A stretch of DNA of 64,000 nucleotides, taken from NCBI GenBank assembly GCA_023213315.1, contig JAKCPI010011712.1, positions 186,001-250,000 on the forward strand, read 5' to 3'. Origin of the DNA: Euborellia annulipes (lineage: Eukaryota; Arthropoda; Insecta; Dermaptera; Anisolabididae). The notes beneath the pieces were generated by a model. The model was not told the DNA's origin. It searched no databases and worked only from the letters and a program-made list of their open reading frames with translations. This document shows positions 11,431-23,266 of this stretch, one piece after another; positions within the stretch are counted from its first letter, which is position 1; every line of letters begins with the position of its first letter. A program made the position numbers and the translations under genes.

Positions 11431-12345
11431 ATCTTATTGACTAACGAAGGATTTCAGGAAATATTGATTAGAATACACGAGCCCCAAAAAAGTTGTCACT
11501 CCCCCGCGCGGAACGTTGATGGAGACAGACTTTCTTATACTCTTTTAATTCATGTTTAAAAAAACTCATGGCCAATGCATTCCTCTAATAATAATCATCT
11601 TCTTTGTTCTATTAAATTAAAAGTTTAATTGACGATTATCATGAAATGGGGTCTGTAAACAAATCAAACATGTAAATGAAAGTCAGCGATCAAAAATAAA
11701 ACCAATTGATTTCATTTGATTTCTGAAAAAAATTTCTGGTGACCTAGGGTGGAAATAAATGATGTAATCTAAGGGTTTTTCTTTATGTAGCCTCTGTTAA
11801 CTACATAACCTCAGTTTACATCTCTTTCGGGAATTGCTGGTAGACAGTTCTATTAAACCGAGACGGCTTTTTCAAAAGGGCGCGGGCGCCAATTTGGCTC
11901 CTCCGTCCGGGTGTCGCATTAGCCCTAAGCATTAGCCATTTGGCCCTCTAAAAGGGCACCATGCCGATAATCGCGAATCTTATAATACGCTTGCATTGTC
12001 TAGTTTCATTAACTAACAGCAAAATAAATAATTTTTATTTCCAGCTTGAATTTTCTCATTCAAATGAATAATTATGTTTTTTTTTTTAAAGAAGTTAAAA
12101 AATGAGCTGTTTAGTCATTAGCTATTATTGTCCTTCTTTAATATGATGCAGACTTTTTTAAATTATTCATTTTAATGGAAAGAGCCTTAAAAGAATAAAG
12201 TTATTATATTATCAAATATATAATTCTGAAATACACTCTAATTATCAATAAATTTTAATTATTAGCTTTTTACTATTTGTTAATTTTTCAACCAAGATAT
12301 AGTTAATTTAAAAAATATTAATATTTAATTAGAATATACTGCTAC
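11431..12345. other. Non-coding stretch with a balanced-composition patch
   Basis: No gene is evident. The patch 11830-11990 (GC-rich around 11865-11915, containing GGGCGCGGGCGCCAATTTGG) is neither repetitive within the window nor open in a splice-bounded frame. It is a candidate conserved non-coding block, unproven. Confidence 0.35.
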
Positions 12346-12556
12346 GTTTATTAAAGCTTTAGTGATTTGTATTAATATTAGGTTTTTAATTATAGATGAC
12401 ATTTTGTAAATTAAAAATATAAATATTGTACAAAGTTTCGACTACTTATTCTGCAGTTGTTTTCAAGTACTGTTCATTTGCTTCGAGCAAGTTGTACAGT
12501 ATTTATATTTTTAATGAATAAACGACTGCAGAAACAGTAGTCGAAACGCGTACAGT
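12346..12556. mobile_element. Degenerate family C foldback element
   Basis: The left side (TTTATTAAAGCTTTAGTGAT, then TTTTTAATTATAGA at about 12389-12402) matches the 38003 copy. A minus-strand core (TTTCGACTACTTATTCTGCAG, 12437-12457) and a plus-strand core (CTGCAGAAACAGTAGTCG, 12527-12544, then AAACG) face each other. The right terminal repeat is missing or eroded. Confidence 0.55.
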
Positions 12557-13129
12557 ATTTACGAAGGGGAAATCTATATTTGCGAATTTTGCAAACCATT
12601 AATTAATACAAATTCAGAGTTTACAAAATTCTTTGTGTATATTAAGGGGTATTATAAATGAAAAATATTAAAATTTTATTAAATATTAAATATCCTAAAT
12701 AAATAAATTAAATAAATATGTTCAATATTCTTTTTAAAATACCCACCAAATATTAATACATCAATTTACGAAGATTAATTGGAATTTTCTTTCCAAATGC
12801 AAACCTAATCCCCTATTACCCTTCATAACACAGGTATTTCTACATGATTTAAAATACATACATACCACTCAAAAAACGGTACCTAAATTTTTTTTTGAAA
12901 CTTAAAACCACAAAGAACGTGTTTAAAACACTCAAAAGTTTGTTTCAGTTAGATTTTATTTTTTCTAACATCTTCTAGCATATTCCGATAACCACTAAAA
13001 GTTATGTTATTCCATATTACCCTCCCTTCTACTGATAGTTCAAAAAAATTTGAGTAGTGAGTTTGATCCCAGATGAATAAATTAGGATAGTTCTTATAGC
13101 TTATTTGAAGAACTGGCATTTTATTACTT

Positions 13130-13402
13130 TCCCTTTATATTCTCATTTTGTCCTCAAAATTGTTTAATGCTCACTTTACTTTTCTAATTCATAGGAAAGA
13201 TAGCTGCATTGGTAACAAAATATAAATATTTCTCTATGTTTATATATTTTTTACGTATCTTGAATTTTATCTAATGTAGGGCCTACGGTCCGAAACTAAA
13301 TTTATATCAACACAAAAAATCTGGCGTGACAAGCTCAGAACATAACTTTCAATTACCGAATGTAAGAAAAAGTTCTGCAACCATCCAACCAGATTTTTTT
13401 AT
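13130..13402 (-). repeat. Family A repeat, partial, minus orientation
   Basis: In reverse complement this reads like the fuller family A copies: the AATCTGG...GAC hairpin, GTTGATATAAATTTAGTTTC, a GTAGGCCCTAC-like motif, AATATTTATATTTTGTTACC, and GAGAATATAAAG. The right (CTATATA...GTAAGAGAAAGT) part of the family is absent. It abuts the hAT MITE at 13431. Confidence 0.65.
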
Positions 13403-13430
13403 AAACTTACATAATTATTTAATAAAATAT

Positions 13431-13841
13431 TAGGGTCCGACCGAAACAAGATTTTCAGCCGAAACCGAAACCGAAACCGAATATTCGGCCTCAACCTTAG
13501 TTTCGGCCGAAACCGTAACCGAAACCGAAACTTGTATTTCCTATAAAAATTTTTTTTCATTTTACTTTTTTTTTTTTTGAATTTTTTTTTCCCTCCCGTG
13601 AAAATCATTTTACCTTTTTTTTAGGGAGACTAAAATTTTTTTCTCCCTCAAGAGCAAATTATTTGACCTTTTTTATTTTTTTTTTGCATGCGAGTCTCAT
13701 CCCATTTTTTCAGACTCTGGTTTCGGCCGGCCGAAAGGTTCGGCCACTTTTTGGCCGAAACCGAAACTACGGCCGAAACCATGATTTTTGGCCGAAACTG
13801 GCCGAAACCGTAACCGAAACCGAATATTCGGTCGGTTCCTA
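13431..13841. mobile_element. hAT-type MITE made of AACCGA/TCGGTT hexamers
   Basis: Ends TAGGGTCCGACCGAA (13431-13445) and TTCGGTCGGTTCCTA (13827-13841) are inverted with three mismatches. An exact 8-bp duplication, TAAAATAT, flanks it at 13423-13430 and 13842-13849, so this is a hAT-class insertion. The subterminal regions are tandem arrays of CCGAAA/AACCGA units plus GGCCGAAA variants on both sides; the centre is a T-rich stretch. Open frames on both strands (arginine-rich FRFRLRFRP-like repeats) come from the hexamer array and are not genes. A second copy is at 63095-63433. Confidence 0.9.
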
Positions 13842-15234
13842 TAAAATATATACCACATTAATCTTAAAAAAAATGTATTTAACAAAATTTTGATTTTTTC
13901 TTCTGAGAGTTTTAGTTAATTATCACCAATTAATTGACTCATAATTTTTCTTAATAACAAATAAGGCTCATGACTTTTTAAAATTATCAAAAAACTTTTT
14001 TAGGAATCTCGTTAATGCAATCCAAGTATTGGAAACTTATTAAATAATTTGAAAATTACAACGGGAAGTTGGTCAAACAGAGCGTGACAGAGGGGCGGAC
14101 AATGACATTGGACTTTCTCTTAATTATAATATACAAGTATAAAGCTAAAATCGTGAATTGGCTACGAGGCACCCCATAAATACTGATTATCAATAAATAA
14201 AAAGTATTTTCTATTTCTTCAAACTACTAATTTTTTAAAATTCTTTTTACTATTTCCATGGTAAATATTTCTGATTACTTGCAGCCCTTTTCAGTATAAT
14301 TTCTATTTAAAAATACTACCTATTAGGGTCCCATCCCTTAGTCATATTTTCTTCGAAGTGATCGATCTGCGAATAAATAAAATTTTCTTAAAAGTGTTAT
14401 TAAAATTTTATTTCTTTATACTATTGACCCGAAATTATAGTAGAAAACGATTTGAATTATTTAGTGGTTAGTGGAAAAAATCATCTCATCAATTCCCTTA
14501 AAAGAACATCATTAATTTATTATTCTTTTATTCGGAACATTTAATTAATTAGCCACATAATTTGTTACGGTCCTCTTGGTTTTCCTCTCGTGCTGAAATT
14601 TTAACATAGCCAGGTGGATTTGTTTAATCATCTCAGTTAAGACGCATTAGCAAATTAAGTTTATTTCATTTTTAGTCAAAATTACCTCAATATTTTTTCG
14701 AGAATTTACTCTCTTGCATTATTTTAATGTTTCTCTAAACTCAAGGAAATCTCGACCTTAAATGCCTCGAGTCCTGGGCTTAAATAAATTGCGGCCGGTG
14801 CGCTTATTACATTTTGCACTCTACGAATATTACATTTCGTGTGTCAGACATTGTTCAAACTTATTATAAACGCCTTCTTAAGGTATAATGACTCGATTTG
14901 TTTCAGCTGAACTCTTCTTTCCAGACAATGCTACTTAAACCCGGTTAAAAGAGGGTAGTCTTAAATCTTGATATTGAATTCATGTCACAAGATCGAATTA
15001 AGAGGCACTTGCAAATTGATAGATTAATTCTAATTTATACTGTATAAATGAAGTGTGTGAATCTAGGCCAGAATGCTATATTATTTTTTAAGGGAATTTC
15101 TCATTCTATTCAAAACAGAAAGGGTCACTTGTCAAATCGATTAAGTCCACTCAGCATAAATTGTATTTTATTTATTAAGTGGATATTGAATTTAATTAAC
15201 AAAATATCAAATATAAATTATTTTAATTTATTCT

Positions 15235-15640
15235 ATTTTATTATTATGGGAATTTTTAATTATAGACCATATTTGTATTATTTATTGAAAATATATACAT
15301 ACTGTACAACGTTTAGACTGCATATTCTACCGTCGTTTTCAAGTACTGTGCACTTTCAAGTGAACTAACCTCTATGGAACCGTTACGTGCATTTTATATG
15401 CAATGACGACAGCGCCATCTAAGGTCATTCCTATGATGGCGCTGACGTTGTTCCAAATAAAAGGCACGTAAAGGTTCCATAGAGGTTATTTAGATTCCTT
15501 GAGTGGGAGAAAGGGCAAAGTACTTGAAAACGACTGCAGAATAAGCAGTCGAAACGTTGTACAGTATTTATATTTTTAATAAATAATTAGTAACAAACTG
15601 TAGTCTATAATTAAAAACTCCCATAATAATAGCAATAAAA
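15235..15640. mobile_element. Family C foldback element, best preserved copy
   Basis: Left terminus GGGAATTTTTAATTATAGAC (about 15248-15267) is inverted at about 15610-15629. Inner arms repeat: ACTGTACAACGTTTAGACTG at about 15301-15320 faces GCAGTCGAAACGTTGTACAG near 15545-15566, and AACCTCTATGGAACC near 15367-15381 faces GGTTCCATAGAGGTT near 15473-15487. At the centre GCGCCATCTAAGG (about 15412-15424) and GATGGCGCTGACG (about 15435-15447) form the loop stem. The whole unit can fold into one long hairpin. The 106-residue open frame that overlaps its left half is not a gene. Confidence 0.78.
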
Positions 15641-15716
15641 ACGACAAAAGCTCTAATAAACTTATTGTATTTTCTTTGAAAATATACTTAAATAAAATAA
15701 TAAAAGAAATTGTAGG

Positions 15717-15835
15717 ATTATTAAGGGAATTTCTAATTATAGACCACATTTTTGTTATTAATTATTTATTAAAAATATAAATACTGTACAACGTTTCGAC
15801 CACAAAAGCTTTAATAAACACAAATTGTAGAATGA
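15717..15835. mobile_element. Family C element, truncated end
   Basis: Begins with GGGAATTTCTAATTATAGAC and continues through TTATTTATTAAAAATATAAA to ACTGTACAACGTTTCGAC, then jumps to CACAAAAGCTTTAATAAACAC, which is the opposite outer end. It is a deletion derivative in which both outer ends survive and most of the middle is lost. Confidence 0.6.
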
Positions 15836-16906
15836 TTGGGGAAAGAAAGAGGAAAACTAAAACTGAGGGATGTTAAGTTGGGATCTTGGCCATTTGGGAG
15901 GTTAATTTGACTAATTGGCATGATAATTCACCCAAAGGCACATTTGGTGAGTATGATGATCTTTAATAAATTGACATTATTTCTCTGTCAGTTTTTCTTG
16001 TTCTTTTCGTCAGGAGTCAGGCCAGAAAATGGGCCGTCGTGACCTTTCTCTAAGAGATTCTTGTAGAACGGATAGCAAGTTAAATATTTATTGAAATAAT
16101 TTAATTTGCTTTTGTTAATGTGAAATAAAAAATTAACGTGTTGTAATAAATAAATTTAATTTATATCTGAAATTTGGTTTTAATGGATGACAGTTTAATT
16201 TAATTCAATCTTCCAAATTAAATCTTTCTCCATGCTTTAAAATTTTATTAGAACATTTTTTTTTTAATTTTATTCTTTTTTTTTTCTTCTTTTGTAAATT
16301 TCTATTTTATTTTCAAAATAAATTTTAGGCTGAGGTTTTTTCAGCAACAAATGCCAATAGATTCGTTTATTTCCTATAAAAACCCTTCTCTTTTGTTCAA
16401 GATTAGGAAGGGAGGGGGATAAAAAAATTAGATTTGTTACTTTTCCAAGTGTGCTCACTTATTGTCCTTTTAGTAGATTCGAATAAAAAAGTTGTTTGTA
16501 GCGTTTGGTCGCTTCGTGGTTTGTTGTCCTAATTAAAAAGTGGGATAAGGAGAGGGGAACATTTCCCTTCACAGTTTGTAGTTAGGGATGAAAGAATTGA
16601 AAAGGAAAAACAAACACTAGAAAACAACGCCATTGTCAAGCACCTATTGACAGCCAAATGTGACTCCCAAGTTTTTCTCCATTAAGAGAGTGCATTGCTA
16701 ATGAGCGAATCTCTCTATTAAAAGTTAGGCTAATTAACCACCGATATTAGCAAAAATATCATCATAATAAAATTTGGTATTGAAATTTAAATAAATTGCC
16801 CTTAATTAACTCAATTAAAAAAAAGCAAGAAACTTAGAATAAAAAAATAGGCTAAATATAAAAAACAGAGTAAAGAATCAAAATCTGGATGGAATTCATG
16901 TAAATA

Positions 16907-17716
16907 TTTATAAAAAAAATCTGGTGTGACTGATCGCACAGCACAATTTTCTCTTACCTTCGACAATTGAAAGTTGTATTTTGGGCTTGTCACACCAGAT
17001 TTTTGGTGTCGACATACTTATATTTAGTTTCCGATCGTAGGTCCTACATTAGATAGAATTAAAGATGTTCATTTATATTTGTTACCATGGCAACCATTTC
17101 TCCTATCTTTACTATGAATGTACAAGAGTAAAGTGTGCTTCAAAAGATTTGAAGGGCAAAATGAGAATAAACATTATAAAGATCATGTAAAAAATAATTG
17201 ACTTTTAAATTTTAATCAAAATCGTTGGAGCAAATTTTGAGAAAATCGAAAAAAAACTGAAAAAACTTTTTTCTATGAATTACAAGAGTAAAGTATGCTT
17301 CAAACAACTTTGAGGGCAAAATGAGAATATACATTTTAAAGAGAATCTAAAAAAATAATTGATTTATGAATTTCAATCAACATCGTTAGAACGAATTTTG
17401 AGAAAATCGAAAAAAGTAAAAACAACTAAAAAAGTGTCTCAGTAAAGTACTAGTACTTTTTGGCCGATTTTGTTCAAAATCTTTAATTCACGCCGCAGGA
17501 GGGTGCCTAACTTTAAATATAAAATTTCAGCTTCCTAGCTCAATTTCTTCATGCTTTAATTTGAACACACAGACAGACTATTTTGAGGGAACCAGTTTTT
17601 TGGGCTGAGGGGACCTCAAAACGTGTATATCCATCAAAATCTCGAAATCGAATTTTTGACTTAAATCCAATACTTTCTCTCTATATATATAGTAATTTCG
17701 ATAAGAGAAAATAAAA
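16907..17716 (+). repeat. Family A repeat, near full length
   Basis: Order of parts, shared by all longer copies: a hairpin of about 95 bp (AAAAAAATCTGGTGTGAC ... GTCACACCAGATTTTT, 16912-17003); GTGTCGACATAC and TTAGTTTCCG; TTGTTACCATGGCAACCATT; AGAGTAAAGTGTGCTTCAAA; AAATGAGAATAAACATT; the palindrome AAGTACTAGTACTTTT near 17444-17459; the CACACAGACAGAC stretch; CCATCAAAATCTCGA; and a right end with CTTTCTCTCTATATATATAG and a GATAAGAGAAAATA variant of the usual GGTAAGAGAAAGTA. An internal segment is duplicated (17130-17270 resembles 17275-17420). It encodes nothing. Confidence 0.7.
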
Positions 17717-18768
17717 CGTTAATCGCAAAGTTATTAAATTTTACAAAAATGTATTAATAACTTGATTGTTTGTCCGCGTCTCGCCTCCCATATTGTTTGT
17801 CAACGTCAGATTTGGGCTTGCACTGTAGTCGCGTAAAACTGGCCTGAAATATTTGTAATATATACTAATATATAAAACATTTTCAAATATATGAGATAAG
17901 GTCATCGTCATCCTACCATTACATATTTTGTTATTTCTCCTTTCCAATCTCAAGTTTATTTTAAAAAAAGTCGATATCACTAAAGAATTTGTTAAAACCC
18001 CAATCGAAATATCTTAATAAATTTTAATTACATCACAATTCTTGACTTTATGTCCATTTTTCTTTTGATCAATATGTAAGCCCGAGTATCCCTTGTCTAA
18101 ATATTTATGTTTACCTAATAGAGCGAAGAGAGAAGTTATTATATGAAAACAAGAAGCTCTCAGGATCAAGGCTTAAGGCCTAATGATGGTCTCGAGTTTG
18201 CGCAGATGGAAACCGATTAAATCCACTTGATTAAAAGTGATCGATTAACACAAGCAGAGGTGGGTAAATCCGATCAGCAAACCTCCTCTTCCACCCACTA
18301 AAAAAAGCCTAAAAAGCGCCCAAAAGGGCAGCGATTACTGAATCGAGCTCATCAGGGTCGATATTTGACAATTGGGGACAAATCTGATCCATTTGGCGAA
18401 ATAAAAGCCTCTCGTCCTCACCTCCCACCCACAGCCAACACACACCATGGTATACCTACTACCACACACTCAAAAAAAAAAAAAAAAACTCGTGCACCTA
18501 TGCGAAACACCTCGGGGATCATTAAACAAAAAGGCGATTTGACTTCTTTGTTCTGCCAATTTATCTTGACAGGGTTCCATTTTTCGTGGCGATCAAAGAG
18601 ATAAAGAAATAAAAAAGGCCAAAATGAATAAGAAAATAGAAAAATAAATTTTAGTCATAATGATTTTATTTTATTTTTAGTTTCTAGTTATCAGCTGGGT
18701 GATATTAATCATTACTTACTTAGTCTTTCAACAGTGCAATAGTTAGGATTTTTTAGCGACTTTTATAT

Positions 18769-18835
18769 TACAGTAAAACTAGTCTTATCCGGCCTCGGAT
18801 CAACCGGCCTTGGGATTAACCGGCCTATCCAATTA
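18769..18835 (+). mobile_element. pogo/Tigger-like transposon end
   Basis: TA followed by CAGTAAAACTAGTCTTATCC and then repeated CCGGCCT motifs is the classic left inverted repeat of pogo/Tigger (Tc1/mariner superfamily) elements, which insert at TA. I found no matching right end nearby, so this is a truncated end, cut or overwritten by the element that starts at about 18914. Confidence 0.6.
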
Positions 18836-18913
18836 GTATTATAAATCACATATATATATCATACATTATTTTTATTATTAGTTCTACATATATTATAATA
18901 TAATATATGTAGA

Positions 18914-19670
18914 ACTAAATTTGTCGATTTGGCATGGAATGGCCCATATATTATATGGGCCATTCCATGCCAAATCGACAAATTTTTTTCCTGACCCCCG
19001 CGAATTTCCCTGAAAATTTCCTATCTTTTTTCTACCCCTTAAAAGACATTTTTGAGAATTTTTTCAAATTTTTTTACCCAACTAAAAAAAAGTTATGGAT
19101 TTTTGAATAATTTTTTTAAATAACTATAACTTATTTTAAAATTGATATTTTTGAACCCCGCAAGGATATAAAAATTTTGTTTTTTAATTTAGTTTTCAGA
19201 AAAAAATACAAAAATTATTTCAGAAGCCCGGATATATGAAATATTTCAGTTATTTTGAAAAAACCCTAATTTTAAATGGACCATTTTTTTTTTAACTCAA
19301 AAAAAAACTTTAACTAATTCTACAATTATCCCCCCTAATTTCAAGATGTGCCGACGATTGCTTCTATTTTTTTTTTTTTTTTTTTTTGGTTATAAAAAAA
19401 TTTTTCTTGAAATTTGGTTTATTTTTTACATAACTTTTTTATGAAATTTTTTCAGCTTTCTAGTGAAACTTTAGAAGTTAAAAAATGATATTTTATTCGA
19501 AAATTTTAAGTCAACATACTAAATTTTTTTTTTCAGTAAAGTACGAGACTAAAAAAAAACTGAGAAAATTCTCAAAAATGTCTTTTAAGGGGTAGAAAAA
19601 AGATAGGAAATTTTTAGCAAAATCCGCGGGGGTCAGGAAAAAAATTTGTCGATTTGGCATGGAACGACCC
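18914..19670. mobile_element. 0.7-kb inverted-repeat element with an extra head-to-head end
   Basis: The left end from 18957 (GGGCCATTCCATGCCAAATC) is inverted at the right end up to 19670 (GATTTGGCATGGAACGACCC). The inverted similarity continues for about 100 bp (CCTGACCCCCGCG / CGCGGGGGTCAGG; CTACCCCTTAAAAGACATTT / its complement). A third copy of the terminus in opposite orientation occupies 18914-18950 and meets the left end in a near-perfect palindrome at ATATATTATAT. The interior (19060-19560) is A/T homopolymer-rich and non-coding. Confidence 0.75.
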
Positions 19671-22600
19671 ATATAAATTACTTTTTTGTATTTTAATTAA
19701 ACTGTGTGCAATATGTTCTTCCCGATGGGGAAGAGAGAGAGGGAGGAGGTTCCTAGTTATCCACCTTGAATATTTCTTATATCTTATTTGTTTTGTTCTA
19801 TTTTTCAAAATACAGAATAATTGTAAATTACAATATAGGCCTACTTAATTAAAAGAAAATTAATGATAAATCCATTAATTTGCAATAATAAATATTAGCA
19901 AATTATTTTGTTAATTATTTGCCAAAATATCATTGAATTTGTTATTTAGCGCATTTACTGTAGATTATTTATTTTTAAACAAATACGTAGTGTAAACTTC
20001 CATTTATCTATAATGAATTTCACTTTATGATAATTCCAAAATTTAAAATATATTATTAAAAAGATATAAATATTATTAAAAAAAAAAAAAAATTATAAAG
20101 CCATATCGTTGATTGATCATTAAAAATTTTAAATTCCTTTCTTTTAAATATTAAACTAGCAAGATTATCTTTCAACACGAAAAGCATTAATTCTAGAAAA
20201 TTGTGGGCCTTGAAAGTAAATTTCGTCAATTTATGTACAATTAAACTGATTTTTGTAAATTTTTTTCCTAACATGTTCAAAACTCTCTAAAAAAATATTT
20301 ATTTTTTTGTAGTATATATCGATTTCTAATAATAATTTATATTTATTAAATTTTTATAATTTACACAATATTGTAATAATCAATAGGAAATGATTTGAAA
20401 TAAAAATAGGAAAATAATTAGATGTTGATTTTCTAATACTACATGGAACTAAATTCAAAAAGAAAATCGCACGATACACTTAAAGAATGAATTGGAATGT
20501 AACAAATGTAACAATAATAGTTCATATTAGTCATTTCGGTTCGTGACAACTTTACAATAGCCTATTTTTATATTCGCATTATTATTAAAAATCACAATAA
20601 GAATCAACTTTTGATTATGTTTATGATAAATTATATTTTTGTATAGATCTATAAATTGTACTATAATTAATGTATTGATATACAAATGCTTGGATCAAAA
20701 GATATAGTTTATTTGCGGGTTTATGAAATGAATTATTGTGTATCAGATATTTTCGCTAATCGATATTTATTGGTCAATAAAAATCTGCATCGAATCAGTT
20801 CTATAAATACTTATTCTTTTTCTGATAGAATCGGCACGATTCGCGATCGGACCAAACAAAAGGAGTTTTGTCTGGATTAATATTTTACCTTGAAAAAGCT
20901 CTTTCCCACTTGGTTTATAAATTTCAAATTTATTCAATAGACGGGCTCCATTCCCCTTATAGACAAGAAAAAAGCAAAATTTTATTTAATTCTTGTTCTT
21001 GTGAAATATATATATATATATATATGTTTATATATATATATATGTTATATATGTTTATATATAAACAAAGCTATTATTCATTTTTATTTTATTCCGAAAT
21101 ATTTTATAATCATAAAAATTATTTGAATACTGCAAGTATTTAAAATGTATTGTTTAAGCTACTTCAGGAGCACATTGAATCTTTAGTTCGAAATTACTGA
21201 GGGAAAAGTATTTTTTATTCGTTTTTTTTAATACATAATAGAATTCTTTTGTTTTAATTTCGATTAAATATTTTTTTTTTTTTATTTATTGATAATGCAA
21301 AAAAAAATCTATTATAAAAAATGTAATTTTTTTTTAAATGTAAAAATTATTAATATCCAACCTATAATAATTAAATAAAGTGGTGACCAAGTCAAAAATA
21401 AATTTCGTATTTGTTTAAAAATTAACTGGCAAATAGTTAACATTCTTGCAAGAGGGCAGGTTAGTCTAACAACCGGCATTATCAGATCACTTATAAGCCT
21501 GTATTTATATATTTTTATGCTAAATAAATAAATAAATAAATTTATTACGACCCGCTTAGAGGCACCAGACCTCGGTGGCTAGGTCCAACAAACACAATAC
21601 AAATTTAAATACAATAACAAATACAACAAAACAAAAGGAAAAAAAAAATAAATAGAAATGCATGCCCATTAACAATCAACATGTTCATTTCCGTCGAAAG
21701 AAAAAAGAAAACAATTATCAAAACAATGCTATTATAAATGATATATAATATATAGTAATATTTATAAACTATTCATTATTAAAAGATCAACGAAAATGAA
21801 ACAAATACATGAGATTAAATATAGCCCTACCATCCTGCCATCTGTTGGCAAATTTTCGTATTAGTTGGGCTTTTGTATAACTATTTTAAGACCAGTAACG
21901 CCATCTTATCGGCGAAAACAAGCGAACAGCTTTGCCTCCCGAAGCCCCTTAACTAAATCAGAAATTTTGAATTCGTTGTCATAGCTGTATAAAATAATAA
22001 GCAAATCTTTTTTATTATGCGAGTTAATTTTCTATGATACTATTAATTATTAGGATATCTACTCTGTTATATAGATAATGGCATAATGAATAAAATAATT
22101 ATAAATCAAATGCTAAATTAAGATCAATTGAAACTCGACTAAATATCTATTACTGGTAGTGGAAAGTTTATATCGTAGTTTCTCAACCAATTATAAATTC
22201 TCTACGAAACGATTATAATTTATTAAAATTATATATTTAATATTTCCGAGAAGAGATATTCCTTTGAACATTATGTGACAAATAAATATTCTAAATCAAA
22301 AGAGTTAAGAAACGCTGGTTTTGACTAAATAGGATTATAAACGAACGCATTCAATGAGTTTAGCTCATAATCGTATAATCTCAGCGCGCTATTCGACTTC
22401 AACTAATACGAATGAATTCATTTACCAAAACATAAGAAAATCACTAATTTTACAATTTTAAAATAATAATAGTATATATTAATATTAATGATATAATATT
22501 ATGTTATCTGTTTTATTTAAATTTGTAAGAAGAAATAAACAAGATATTGAACACAAATTGTATAATAAGATATCCAAATAGTTGAACCTAAAAAAATGAG

Positions 22601-22780
22601 GTATTTTATTTAAATTATATGAAAAAGAAAGAGAAACAACGAGAAAGAATTTCAGAGAGAATATGAAGCAAAAATTCCCATTCAACTTTCATTGTTTTAT
22701 TTTTTCCATTCTAGTGGGTCATATTTACCTTAGAAAGAAAAAAAACTATAACGTGCTTTTCTTCACTTTTTTCTAATATT
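19671..22780. other. AT-rich non-coding stretch
   Basis: No supportable gene. It includes a (TA)n-rich microsatellite-like stretch at about 21008-21062 and a T/A homopolymer-rich interval. Two adjacent open frames at 20686-20880 and 20868-21143 have no splice signals or recognisable domain and probably arise by chance. Confidence 0.45.
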
Positions 22781-22912
22781 TACTTTATATGAATTTTGAT
22801 TTTTTTTTAATAGAAATGATGGCCTTCATTGCTAATGTAGCGTCCAGCGTTCACAAATATTTCCTCCCTGGAAGTTATGCAACCCAAAAGATCAAATCAC
22901 GAAGCGATTTCA

Positions 22913-23266
22913 CTTTCTCTTACCCTATATATCAAAATAAGGAGAGAATGTATTGCGATCATGTCAAAAATTCTATGTCGAGATTTTGATGGATATATTT
23001 CTATTTTGTACAAAACCTTATTTTGAGTATCCGGGAGGGGGAGAGTTCCTCACCCTAACTTAAATATAACATCCCGTAGCTCAATTGCTTCATGCTTAAA
23101 AACGTCACCCACAGATACACAGACAGACAGACCATTTTGCGGGACCCACTTTTTCGGACCTCTAAACGTGTATATCCATCAAAACCTCGACATCGAATTT
23201 TTGACATGATCTCAATACTTTCTCTCTATATTATTTTTCGTATATAGGGTAAGAGAAAGTAAAAAT
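22913..23266. repeat. Two family A right ends joined head to head
   Basis: 22913-22995 is a minus-orientation right end (CTTTCTCTTACCCTATATAT ... GATTTTGATGGATAT). It is followed from about 23005 by a plus-orientation portion (CCTAACTTAAATATAACATC, ACAGACAGACAGACC, CCATCAAAACCTCGACATCG) that ends in the same terminus, GGGTAAGAGAAAGTA, at 23252-23266. The resulting unit is flanked on both sides by the same terminal sequence. Confidence 0.65.

Noticed and set aside
13431..13841. Interstitial telomere repeat
   Set aside because: AACCGA/TCGGTT is not the arthropod TTAGG unit, and the array has inverted ends and a target duplication, so it is a MITE.
13399..13893. Arginine/phenylalanine-rich open frames on both strands
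   Set aside because: They are translations of AACCGA hexamers in a hAT MITE with a clear 8-bp duplication.
15048..15368. 106-residue plus-strand open frame
   Set aside because: Hydrophobic by AT bias, and its 3' half is a family C foldback element.
22789..22989. Open frame beginning MNFDFFLIEMMAFIANVASS
   Set aside because: The 3' half is a family A terminus, there is no donor at the composition break, and no domain is recognised.
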